In this document: one piece after another, positions 6,911 to 13,238 of the stretch
Position numbering within the stretch: the stretch's first letter is position 1
Layout: each line of letters starts with the position of its first letter
Origin: Geminicoccus sp036263595
Lineage (GTDB): Bacteria; Pseudomonadota; Alphaproteobacteria; Geminicoccales; Geminicoccaceae
Reading direction: 5' to 3'
Length of the DNA stretch: 37,305 bases
Assembly: GCF_036263595.1 (NCBI RefSeq)
Contig: NZ_DATAGQ010000153.1
Coordinates: 1 to 37,305, forward strand
Translations under genes and position numbers: made by a program
The notes under the pieces: generated by a model
The model's input: only the letters and a program-made list of their open reading frames with translations
Told to the model about the DNA's origin: nothing
Database searches by the model: none

Positions 6911-6935
6911 GGAACGAAGGATATCGTTCTACGTT
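6911..6935 (+). promoter_or_regulatory. EcfG-type promoter (perfect consensus) for the DUF2934 gene
   Basis: GGAAC at 6911–6915, a 16-nt spacer and CGTT at 6932–6935, a full match to GGAAC-N16-CGTT. The ATG at 6965 is 29 bp further on, a normal leader length. Confidence 0.7.
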
Positions 6936-6964
6936 CAATTATCGAGGGCGAGGAGGAAGTCCGC

Positions 6965-7372
6965 ATGTCCGATGATCGGGAAGCACGAATTCGCGACCGT
7001 GCTTATCATCTTTGGGTTGAGCAGGGTCAGCCGAGCGGCCGCGATGCGGAGCACTGGCACGAAGCCAGACGACTCGTCGACGAGGAAGAGCAGGCCGGTA
7101 TCGAGATGCTCGAGGATCATCGGAACCAGTCGATTGCCAAACCCAAGCGCGGGACGGTCGTCGCGGACCATCGCCCGTCGGAAGAGCCTGCGAACAAGTC
7201 GGATGAGCCAGCACCGGTCCATGCCGAGACTCCTTCACTGAAGAAGGAGAAGAAGACCAAGACGAAGAGCAAGGCGGCGCCGGAACCACCGGAGGCCGAG
7301 GCCGCTGAAGCGAAGGTGGCACCACGCGCGCGCAAGGGCAGGGCCAAGTCGGGCTCGATCGAAGCGGTCTGA
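6965..7372 (+). CDS. DUF2934 domain protein with basic, low-complexity tail
   Basis: A 135-residue protein. Residues 4–42 form a DUF2934 domain: REARIRDRAYHLWVEQGQPSG followed by RDAEHWHEARRLV, with the characteristic 'RAYxLWxxxGxPxGxxxxxWxxA' pattern. The rest is charged and low in complexity, rich in Lys, Glu, Ala and Pro (KKEKKTKTKSK near 95–105), and looks disordered. ATG 6965 follows GAGGAGGAAG at 6 bases. DUF2934 proteins are frequent in alphaproteobacteria and have no assigned biochemical role; the perfect EcfG promoter here ties this one to the stress response. The lysine/alanine/proline tail could bind nucleic acid, but that is only a guess from composition. Confidence 0.82.
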   Translation: MSDDREARIRDRAYHLWVEQGQPSGRDAEHWHEARRLVDEEEQAGIEMLEDHRNQSIAKPKRGTVVADHRPSEEPANKSDEPAPVHAETPSLKKEKKTKTKSKAAPEPPEAEAAEAKVAPRARKGRAKSGSIEAV

Positions 7373-7404
7373 ACCCGCCCGACCGGCTCCAGAGGACATA
7401 TTGG

Positions 7405-7602
7405 ATGACGACGCAAGACAAACACTCCCTGCACCAGGGAGATGCCACGAAGGTCACCGAGAAGGAGCTGGACAAGGCGATCGAGGATACCTTTCCGGCC
7501 AGCGACCCGCCGGCGGTGACCCAGGGGAGCACCGGCATTCCCGATGCCCTCAAGGAACGACGCGAGGAAGCCCGCCAGGATAGCCCGGACAAGAAGCCCT
7601 AG
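7405..7602 (+). CDS. Small 'DTFPASDPPA' protein
   Basis: A 65-residue hydrophilic protein. Its core, ELDKAIEDTFPASDPPAVTQ (residues 21–40), matches a motif I know from many short hypothetical proteins of Alpha- and Betaproteobacteria, often next to stress genes. The N- and C-termini are charged and likely disordered; there is no signal peptide. ATG 7405 has AGAGGAC nine bases upstream. It follows the DUF2934 gene by 32 bp and probably shares its EcfG promoter. No biochemical function is known to me. Confidence 0.75.
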   Translation: MTTQDKHSLHQGDATKVTEKELDKAIEDTFPASDPPAVTQGSTGIPDALKERREEARQDSPDKKP

Positions 7603-7625
7603 CGCTGGCCGTCAGCCTGTCGGTG

Positions 7626-7668
7626 CTGCCGCTCATGGTGACGTCTCATGACGGTCCAGGAGCGGCAG
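7626..7668. terminator. Inverted repeat between convergent genes
   Basis: CTGCCGCTC (7626–7634) and GAGCGGCAG (7660–7668) form a perfect 9-bp stem around a 25-nt loop, in the 70-bp gap between convergent ends at 7602 and 7673. There is no U-tract on either side, so it may be a weak or Rho-assisted terminator. Confidence 0.35.
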
Positions 7669-7672
7669 GCGG

Positions 7673-8833
7673 TCAGATCCGGTCGAGCAGGCGCCGGATG
7701 CGGCCGAACGCCTCCTCCAGGCGTGCGGTCGACAGGGCAAAGCAGATCCGCACATGGGCGTCGTTGCCTTCGCCGAACGTGAACCCCGGCGCGATCCCCA
7801 CCTTCTCCTCCCGCAGGAGGCGCCGGGCGAAGTCCAGGCCGCTGATCGATCCCTTGATCCGCGGGAACAGATAGAACGCCCCTTCCGGCACGAGCATGTC
7901 GAGCTTGGGGTGGCTTCCCAGGATTTCGACGGCCAGCTGCCGGTTGAAGGCGCATCTGGCTACGAAGTCATGGACGAAGCCGTCACCTTCATCCAGCGCA
8001 GCCAGACCCCCGTACTGCACGAATGCCGTGGCACCGGTATTGTTGACCTCCGACAGGACCGAGATCGGCACTGCGAGCTGCTTGGGGTGCACCATCCATC
8101 CCAACCGCCAGCCGGTCATTGCCCAGGCCTTCGACCAGCCGTTCAGGATGAACACGGGCTCCTCCGGCTCTGCGATTGTGACGAACGACGGTGCGGGGCC
8201 GGGCTGATCGAACACATTGCGGTGGTACACCTCATCCGAGATGATCGCGATGCCGCGCGCCCGGCACAAGGTGAGCAGCGCCACCTGTTCCTCCCGCGAC
8301 ATCACCCAGCCCGTCGGATTGGACGGCGTGTTGACGTAGACGGCCTTGGTCTTGTGGGTGATGGCCCGCTTGACGTCGTCCATGTCCAGGTGCCACCGGC
8401 GAGGCCCCTCGCGGAGCCGGACATCGACCGTGCCGCCGCCCAGAGCCTGCACCACCGTGCGGATGTTGGGCCAGTAGGGCGAGACCAGGATTACCTCATC
8501 GCCGGGCTCGACCAGGCATTGGCAGGCAAGCATCACGGTCAGCATCGTCGAGCCGGGAGCCGAGATCCGGTCCGGATCCAGCTCGATGCCATATTGCTTC
8601 GCATGGTAGCGGAGCAGGCCCTCCCGCACCGGAATGTGCCCGCGCGTCCAGTCGTAGAACGTCTTGCCCGCGTCCAGCGCCTTCTTGGCCGCGTCGTTCA
8701 CGAAGCCCGGCGAGGTCAGGTCGCTCTCGCCGAACCACAGTGGAATGATGTCGGGATCGCCCAGGCCTTCCCGTGCGATCTGCCCGATCCCGGAGGGTTG
8801 AAGATCCAAGACGAACGGCCGGATCGGGTTCAT
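7673..8833 (-). CDS. Class I/II PLP-dependent aminotransferase
   Basis: A 386-residue fold-type I aminotransferase, cytoplasmic. Key residues are present: NPTG at 172–175, D200 and Y203 (SDEVYH, holding the pyridine nitrogen and O3'), the Schiff-base K235 in NGWSKAWAMTGWRLGW, and R362 (HVRICFA) for the substrate carboxylate. The overall sequence resembles the aspartate/aromatic group annotated as 'pyridoxal phosphate-dependent aminotransferase' (AspC/PatA-like); the amino donor cannot be read from sequence. Start ATG 8833. It lies 37 bp downstream of the gmhA-like gene on the same strand, so the two may be co-transcribed, although no shared pathway is obvious. Confidence 0.88.
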   Translation of the reverse strand: MNPIRPFVLDLQPSGIGQIAREGLGDPDIIPLWFGESDLTSPGFVNDAAKKALDAGKTFYDWTRGHIPVREGLLRYHAKQYGIELDPDRISAPGSTMLTVMLACQCLVEPGDEVILVSPYWPNIRTVVQALGGGTVDVRLREGPRRWHLDMDDVKRAITHKTKAVYVNTPSNPTGWVMSREEQVALLTLCRARGIAIISDEVYHRNVFDQPGPAPSFVTIAEPEEPVFILNGWSKAWAMTGWRLGWMVHPKQLAVPISVLSEVNNTGATAFVQYGGLAALDEGDGFVHDFVARCAFNRQLAVEILGSHPKLDMLVPEGAFYLFPRIKGSISGLDFARRLLREEKVGIAPGFTFGEGNDAHVRICFALSTARLEEAFGRIRRLLDRI

Positions 8834-8870
8834 GCGCGGAGGGTCCCCGGAAATTGTCGCGATACGCTGA

Positions 8871-9446
8871 TCAGGCCAGCCGTGCTTCGAGCACGTGGCA
8901 CCAGTGATGGTAGAGCATGAGATGGATCTGCTGGACCAGCGCCGTTTCGTCGGAAGGCACCATCAGCAGATGGTCGACCCGGCCCTGCAGAGCCGCACCA
9001 CCCGATCCGGTGAGCGCGATCGTCTGCATCCGGTGGCTTCGCGCCGCATCGAAGGCCGCCAACACGTTCTCCGAGCGGCCAGACGTGGTGAAGCCAAGCA
9101 GCACGCCTCCCTCGCTGCCATGAGCGCGCACCTGGCGGGCGAAAATGTCCTGGAAGCTGACATCGTTGCCCCAGGCCGTGATGAAGACGGGATCGGCCAC
9201 CAGCGCCATCACCCGATACGGCCGCCGGTTGCGTTTGAAGCGGCCGACCAGCTCGGCGGCAAAATGCAGGCTGTCGGCCGCCGAACCCCCATTGCCGCAG
9301 ACCAGCAATGGGCGGTCCGCCGCCAGGGCTTCGGCGATCGTCTCCACGGCACCGTTCACCTGCTCCTCGGTGAGAGCCGCGACCGCTTCGTCGTGCAGTC
9401 GCCGGCTGCGCTCCGCCCAATCATGCCAGGAGGCTGCGCTCGTCAT
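8871..9446 (-). CDS. gmhA: SIS-domain sedoheptulose-7-phosphate isomerase (GmhA-like)
   Basis: A 191-residue single-SIS-domain protein. GmhA turns sedoheptulose 7-phosphate into D-glycero-D-manno-heptose 7-phosphate for LPS core or S-layer heptose. Signature CGNGGSAADS (50–59) is followed by HFAAELVGRF, and TTSGRSENVL lies at 120–129. The active-site set H61, E65, Q172 and H180 falls at the same numbers as in the E. coli enzyme. I choose ATG 9446; a TTG at 9473 in the same frame would add nine residues and has no better ribosome site (AGGAAGGG sits 12 bases before the ATG). No other heptose gene (gmhB, hldE, hldD) is seen nearby, so a related SIS isomerase role remains possible. Confidence 0.82.
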   Translation of the reverse strand: MTSAASWHDWAERSRRLHDEAVAALTEEQVNGAVETIAEALAADRPLLVCGNGGSAADSLHFAAELVGRFKRNRRPYRVMALVADPVFITAWGNDVSFQDIFARQVRAHGSEGGVLLGFTTSGRSENVLAAFDAARSHRMQTIALTGSGGAALQGRVDHLLMVPSDETALVQQIHLMLYHHWCHVLEARLA

Positions 9447-9480
9447 GCCCGGACTATCCCTTCCTGGGTGCAACTCGTGC

Positions 9481-9486
9481 TATAAG
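9481..9486 (+). promoter_or_regulatory. -10-like box, possible leaderless start
   Basis: TATAAG at 9481–9486 ends 7 nt before the ATG at 9494, and the intervening bases are all C. No Shine-Dalgarno sequence is present. A transcript starting 6–8 nt after this box would begin at or next to the ATG, which suggests leaderless translation. A clear -35 is not visible. Confidence 0.35.
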
Positions 9487-9493
9487 CCCCCCC

Positions 9494-10330
9494 ATGGTGA
9501 ACCCAGAGACCAGGGCCGTCTATGCGCGCGCCGTCACGACCGCGGCCCATGTGCGCAACGCCGCCATTCAGGCCGCGTTCGCCGCCGTGCCGCGGGAGCG
9601 CTTCCTCGGCCCGCCGCCCTGGCAGGTCGTGAGCGACTTCGGCACCGTGCGCGCCACCGACGACCCGGCCCTGCTGTACAGCGACTTGCTCGTGGCGATC
9701 GATCGTGCCCGAGGCATCAACAATGGCGAGCCGCAGCTCTGGGCGCTGGTCTTCGACCGGCTGGCGCTCGCTGAAGGGATGCGGGTCCTCCATGTCGGCG
9801 CCGGGACCGGCTACTACACGGCGATCCTGGCTGAACTGGTCGGTCCGTCCGGATCGGTCACGGCGCTGGAAGTGGAGGCGGACCTAGCCGCACGGGCCCA
9901 GGACGCGCTGGCTGCCTGGCCGCAGGTGACCGTGATGGCCAAGGACGCGTCGGAGCTGACGGACCTGCCGTTCGACCGCATCGTGTTCAGCTGCGGCGTG
10001 ACTGGTCTGCCTGGCCCGTGGCTGGAAGGCCTTACCCCGGGAGCCCGGATCGCGGTACCGCTGACCGGCGTCGATCACGCCGGCATCTTCCTGCTCCTGA
10101 TCCGGCAAGAGGCTGGATTCGAGGTCGTGCCGCTCTGCGGCGTGTCCATCTATCCGGCTGCCGGCTTTCGGCGGCCCCAGGAGGAACGGCAGCTCGACGG
10201 CGTACGTCGCGCGGATCGGGAAGCGCTCTGGAGCGCACGCAGCCTGCGGCACGTTGCAGGAACCGAGCCGGCCGAACGCATCTACGGCTTCGGCGGCCAT
10301 GTGCTGAGCATGCAGCCGCTGGCTCGTTAG
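9494..10330 (+). CDS. PCMT-like (protein-L-isoaspartate O-methyltransferase family) methyltransferase
   Basis: A 278-residue class I SAM methyltransferase. The N-terminal part (residues 10–75) has the PCMT lead-in, with AAFAAVPRERFLGP at 27–40. SAM motif I is VLHVGAGTGYYTAILAELVG (residues 98–117), followed by VTALEVEADLAARA (motif II acidic residue) and FDRIVFSCGVTGLP. The segment before motif I reads INNGEPQLWALVFDRL, where classical PCMT has an 'ISxPxxVAxMxxxL' signature, so the substrate pocket is altered. PCMT repairs L-isoaspartyl residues of ageing proteins; this divergent member could act on another carboxylate. It is transcribed away from the gmhA-like gene and may be leaderless. A C-terminal region of ~60 residues beyond the fold is unassigned. 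Confidence 0.75.
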   Translation: MVNPETRAVYARAVTTAAHVRNAAIQAAFAAVPRERFLGPPPWQVVSDFGTVRATDDPALLYSDLLVAIDRARGINNGEPQLWALVFDRLALAEGMRVLHVGAGTGYYTAILAELVGPSGSVTALEVEADLAARAQDALAAWPQVTVMAKDASELTDLPFDRIVFSCGVTGLPGPWLEGLTPGARIAVPLTGVDHAGIFLLLIRQEAGFEVVPLCGVSIYPAAGFRRPQEERQLDGVRRADREALWSARSLRHVAGTEPAERIYGFGGHVLSMQPLAR

Positions 10331-10410
10331 GAGGTTCTTTACCAAGCCTGCGTTAGCGTGCACGCACACGAGACACTTCAGGCACACACCAGCCGGATCT
10401 GCTGCACGCG

Positions 10411-11334
10411 ATGAGTTTTTCCGACCCCTACGATGACGGCCTGACGCGGTTCGACCGCCCGGCTGGCGATCCCGCAGCTTCCCCGGCCGATACCCCGCAG
10501 ACGCGATCTGCTTCGTTCCGTCTGGCCTATCTCGACCCGGATTTCCTGCTCCGCAAGGATCTGCGGCCGGTACGCTTCCAGCTGGAACTGCTGAAGCCCG
10601 ACCTCATCCTGGCCGAGCACGGTATCGATTCGACCGTCGTCGTGTTCGGCAGCGCCCGGGTCCCGAGCCCGGAGGACGCGCAGGCCACCATCGACGCGGC
10701 CGAGCGCGCTCATGCGCAGGCCCCCGACGATGTCGGGCTGCGGCGTGCGCTGGCGACAGCCCGCCGCCTTGCCAGCCATGCGAATGGCTACGCGGCGGCC
10801 CGGCGGTTCGGCGAGCTGTGCGCGATCTTCAGCAAGGCCAATCCCGGCCGCGAACTGACGGTCGTGACGGGCGGCGGACCGGGCGTCATGGAAGGAGCCA
10901 ATCGCGGTGCTGCCGAAGCCGGGGCGGAGACCGTCGGGCTGAACATCGTGCTGCCGCACGAACAGGCGCCCAACCCCTATCTCACGCCTGACCTCAGCTT
11001 CCAGTTCTACTACTTCGCCCTGCGCAAGATGCATTTCCTGATGCGGGCGCGCGCGCTGGTGGCGTTTCCCGGCGGCTTCGGGACGCTGGACGAGCTGTTC
11101 GAGACGCTCTGCCTGATCCAGACCGGCAAGAGCCGGCGCATGCCGGTGCTGCTCTACGACAGCGCCTTCTGGAAGAAGCTGGTGAACTTCGAGATGCTGG
11201 TGGACGAGGGCATGATCAGCCCCGAGGACCTCGACCTGTTCCGCTTTGTCGATGATCCGGACGAAGCGTTCAGGATCGTCGAGGACTATCACCTGAACAG
11301 CCCGATGAAGCGGGTCGGCCGGGGCAAGGTCTAG
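10411..11334 (+). CDS. LOG-family nucleotide phosphoribohydrolase-like protein
   Basis: A 307-residue protein of the 'lysine decarboxylase-like' (LOG, TIGR00730-type) family. True members are not decarboxylases; they cleave nucleoside 5'-monophosphates to base and ribose 5-phosphate (cytokinin-activating enzyme LOG and bacterial relatives). Signatures: VVFGSARVP (77–84) at the first strand, GGGPGVMEGANRGAAEAG (154–171), FALRKMHFL with the catalytic Arg/Lys (202–210) and PGGFGTLDELFE (220–231). It is longer than the 190–200-residue forms, with an ~70-residue N-terminal extension and an insert at 88–130, as in the long alphaproteobacterial subgroup. ATG 10411 has only a weak GGATC upstream. Substrate not deducible. 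Confidence 0.85.
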   Translation: MSFSDPYDDGLTRFDRPAGDPAASPADTPQTRSASFRLAYLDPDFLLRKDLRPVRFQLELLKPDLILAEHGIDSTVVVFGSARVPSPEDAQATIDAAERAHAQAPDDVGLRRALATARRLASHANGYAAARRFGELCAIFSKANPGRELTVVTGGGPGVMEGANRGAAEAGAETVGLNIVLPHEQAPNPYLTPDLSFQFYYFALRKMHFLMRARALVAFPGGFGTLDELFETLCLIQTGKSRRMPVLLYDSAFWKKLVNFEMLVDEGMISPEDLDLFRFVDDPDEAFRIVEDYHLNSPMKRVGRGKV

Positions 11335-11439
11335 CATCTTGGTCCCGTTCCGGCCCTCCCTTCCGCCCGTCTTCCCTGGCCACCAGCCGTCGCTGCCGGT
11401 CCGCTCGCTTCCTGGTCGGTCTGCCACCGGACGGCTTCG

Positions 11440-12342
11440 GTGAGCGAACGCGTGGCGATGCGGCCGGACACGGATGGCTGGCTCGGCTCGCCCTGTGTCG
11501 GCATCTGTCATACCGACCCGGCCACGGGCTGGTGTGGCGGTTGCGGTCGTAGCGGGGAGGAGCTGGCGGCCTGGGGCGACATGCCGGCTGCCGTCCAGCG
11601 GGCGACCTGGTCCGATCTGCCCCGGCGCATGGCGATCCTGGGCCCGGGCTACCAGCTGCTCCCCTGGACCGGGGCGAGGCTGCTGCAGCGGCTGGCCGAA
11701 TTGTCCATGCTACCCGGCGCCGGCTGGCGCATGGGCGTGCATGGCGCTGCTGCGACTTGTGCCTCCCACGGCGAGTTTCGCGCCGTGACGATCGAGGATG
11801 GTGCCCTGGTCGTCAGGTCGGAGGAAGGCCGGCTGGCGGTCCGGCCGACGGCGGGGACGCGGGCCTTCGATCTGGCCGACAGGCAAGGCGGGGTGCGGCG
11901 GATCGTGCTGGCGTTGCATCGGGTGCGCTTCAAGGTCCTGAACCCTTCCGGCATTGCCTGCCTTGGGCAGGACGCGGAGGCCCTGCAACCGGCGCGGCGC
12001 GATGCCGCCTTGTTCGACCTGGGCCTGGGCCGGCGCCCGATGCGCTTTTGCATCCGGACGCACGATCCCCGCGTGATCGACCTGTTGCGCCAGCATGCAG
12101 GCGGCGACGTGCTGGGCCTGCCCGAGCTGGTCCAGGCCTTCGCGGCCGGAACCTCCGACCATGTCGTGGTCTCGCCGCTCGGTCGCATCGAGATCGACGG
12201 CGCCTCATGGCAGGCCGGCGGCACGGCCCGCACGGAACTGGTGGCCGATCTCCTGCAGACCGGCCGCGAGCTGGCCCCGGGCCAGCACCTGCCGCCTGAC
12301 TACGTGGCTTGCGCCCAGCTCCTGGTGGACGATGCCGCCTGA
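11440..12342 (+). CDS. DUF1289 N-terminal domain fused to a long unassigned domain
   Basis: A 300-residue protein. Residues 16–65 are a DUF1289 domain with four cysteines, C19, C23, C32 and C35 (SPCVGICHTDPATGWCGGCG), and the usual WxxMxxxxRxxxWxxLPxRM tail; the cysteines probably bind a metal. Most DUF1289 proteins are 60–80 residues, so this one carries about 235 extra residues. The extra part is soluble, mixed alpha/beta and not recognised by me. It includes a run 'RIVLALHRVRFKVLNPSGIACLG' -like strand pair near 150–175 and a LGLGRRPMRFCIRTHDP stretch near 196–212. GTG 11440 is the first start; ATG 11458 is an alternative. Function unknown. Confidence 0.72.
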   Translation: MSERVAMRPDTDGWLGSPCVGICHTDPATGWCGGCGRSGEELAAWGDMPAAVQRATWSDLPRRMAILGPGYQLLPWTGARLLQRLAELSMLPGAGWRMGVHGAAATCASHGEFRAVTIEDGALVVRSEEGRLAVRPTAGTRAFDLADRQGGVRRIVLALHRVRFKVLNPSGIACLGQDAEALQPARRDAALFDLGLGRRPMRFCIRTHDPRVIDLLRQHAGGDVLGLPELVQAFAAGTSDHVVVSPLGRIEIDGASWQAGGTARTELVADLLQTGRELAPGQHLPPDYVACAQLLVDDAA

Positions 12343-12365
12343 TCGCGGCGCGTTGCATGCTCGCC

Positions 12366-12384
12366 CTGACGCCCATGGCGTCAG
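12366..12384 (+). terminator. Perfect stem-loop after the DUF1289 gene
   Basis: CTGACGCC (12366–12373), a CAT loop and GGCGTCAG (12377–12384) form a perfect 8-bp hairpin 24 bp after the stop at 12342. No U-tract follows, so its role as terminator is uncertain. Confidence 0.35.
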
Positions 12385-12546
12385 CAGGCCGGAGTGTGCT
12401 GCCAACAATGCGGATCGCCAGAAATGCTGCACAGACCGAGCTTGGAGGCTGTGGGATCATTCCCGTAATAGGAGAAATGATCTGGACTGATTTCGCCAAT
12501 AAGTTTAAATCCGTCGCACTATCCTCGATGGAAGTGAGGCTCGACG

Positions 12547-13167
12547 ATGCAACCGCCAATATCGGTGCAGCGGCGCCTGCGATGGCTCTGTCTCCTGGCC
12601 TTGTCCACCTTGGGCGCCTGTGCCGGGCCCGGCGCCAACCCGCTGCCGCGCGATCCCTATAACGGCGTCAGCACCGTCTCGCCGGCCGGTTCCATCCTGC
12701 AACTGCCAAGCGACCTGGCGGACCTGCGCCTGGCCACCCGCCGCAGCGTCGACCGTGGCACGCTGGTCGAGGAAGTGGTGCTGGCCAACGATACGGCGAT
12801 CCCCAAGGAGAACCTGATCAGCACGCGGACGCGCTGGCGCGGCATGGGCGCCTATCTGCCGGCCGAACTGCCCAACCCGTTCAAGCTCGCCCTCATCCAG
12901 GAGCGTTTCCTCGATCAGTTCCCGGGTGCCGCGCTGGACACGGCCGCGCGGGAGCGCCGCAACCGGCGTGGCGTCCATCGCTACCTGCTGGCCGACCTGG
13001 GCGATGCCGGCAGCTGCATCTACGCCTGGCAGTATTTCGATGCCCCGACTGAACTGCGCGCCGAGGTCCACAGCTTCGCGGTCGACATGCGCTACTGCGT
13101 CCCGGACAAGGACGCCACTCGCATGCTCGACCTGTTCGACCGGATGGCACTGGTAGCGCCGCTCTGA
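12547..13167 (+). CDS. bcsN: Cellulose biosynthesis lipoprotein BcsN
   Basis: A 206-residue lipoprotein. A short basic start and hydrophobic core (LRWLCLLALSTLG) lead to a lipobox, LGAC, with the lipidated Cys at 25. The mature chain has strands rather than long helices and ends with MLDLFDRMALVAPL. Size, lipobox and position just before bcsA match BcsN (CelG of Agrobacterium), an accessory protein of alphaproteobacterial cellulose synthesis. Its exact biochemical role is not settled. ATG 12547 has GAGG 7 bases upstream. AT-rich sequence at 12470–12525 is the probable promoter of the bcs operon. There are 71 bp to bcsA. Family assignment rests on context as well as sequence. Confidence 0.72.
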   Translation: MQPPISVQRRLRWLCLLALSTLGACAGPGANPLPRDPYNGVSTVSPAGSILQLPSDLADLRLATRRSVDRGTLVEEVVLANDTAIPKENLISTRTRWRGMGAYLPAELPNPFKLALIQERFLDQFPGAALDTAARERRNRRGVHRYLLADLGDAGSCIYAWQYFDAPTELRAEVHSFAVDMRYCVPDKDATRMLDLFDRMALVAPL

Positions 13168-13238
13168 GACGGCCGCACCCAATCAGAACAATAGCGAGGA
13201 AATCCTCGGGTCGCCCGAATGGCTGGCGCGCGAGGTGA

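Noticed and set aside
7754..8920. 388-codon plus-strand frame opposite the aminotransferase
   Set aside because: The minus strand encodes an aminotransferase with NPTG, Lys and Arg motifs; the plus frame has no family resemblance.
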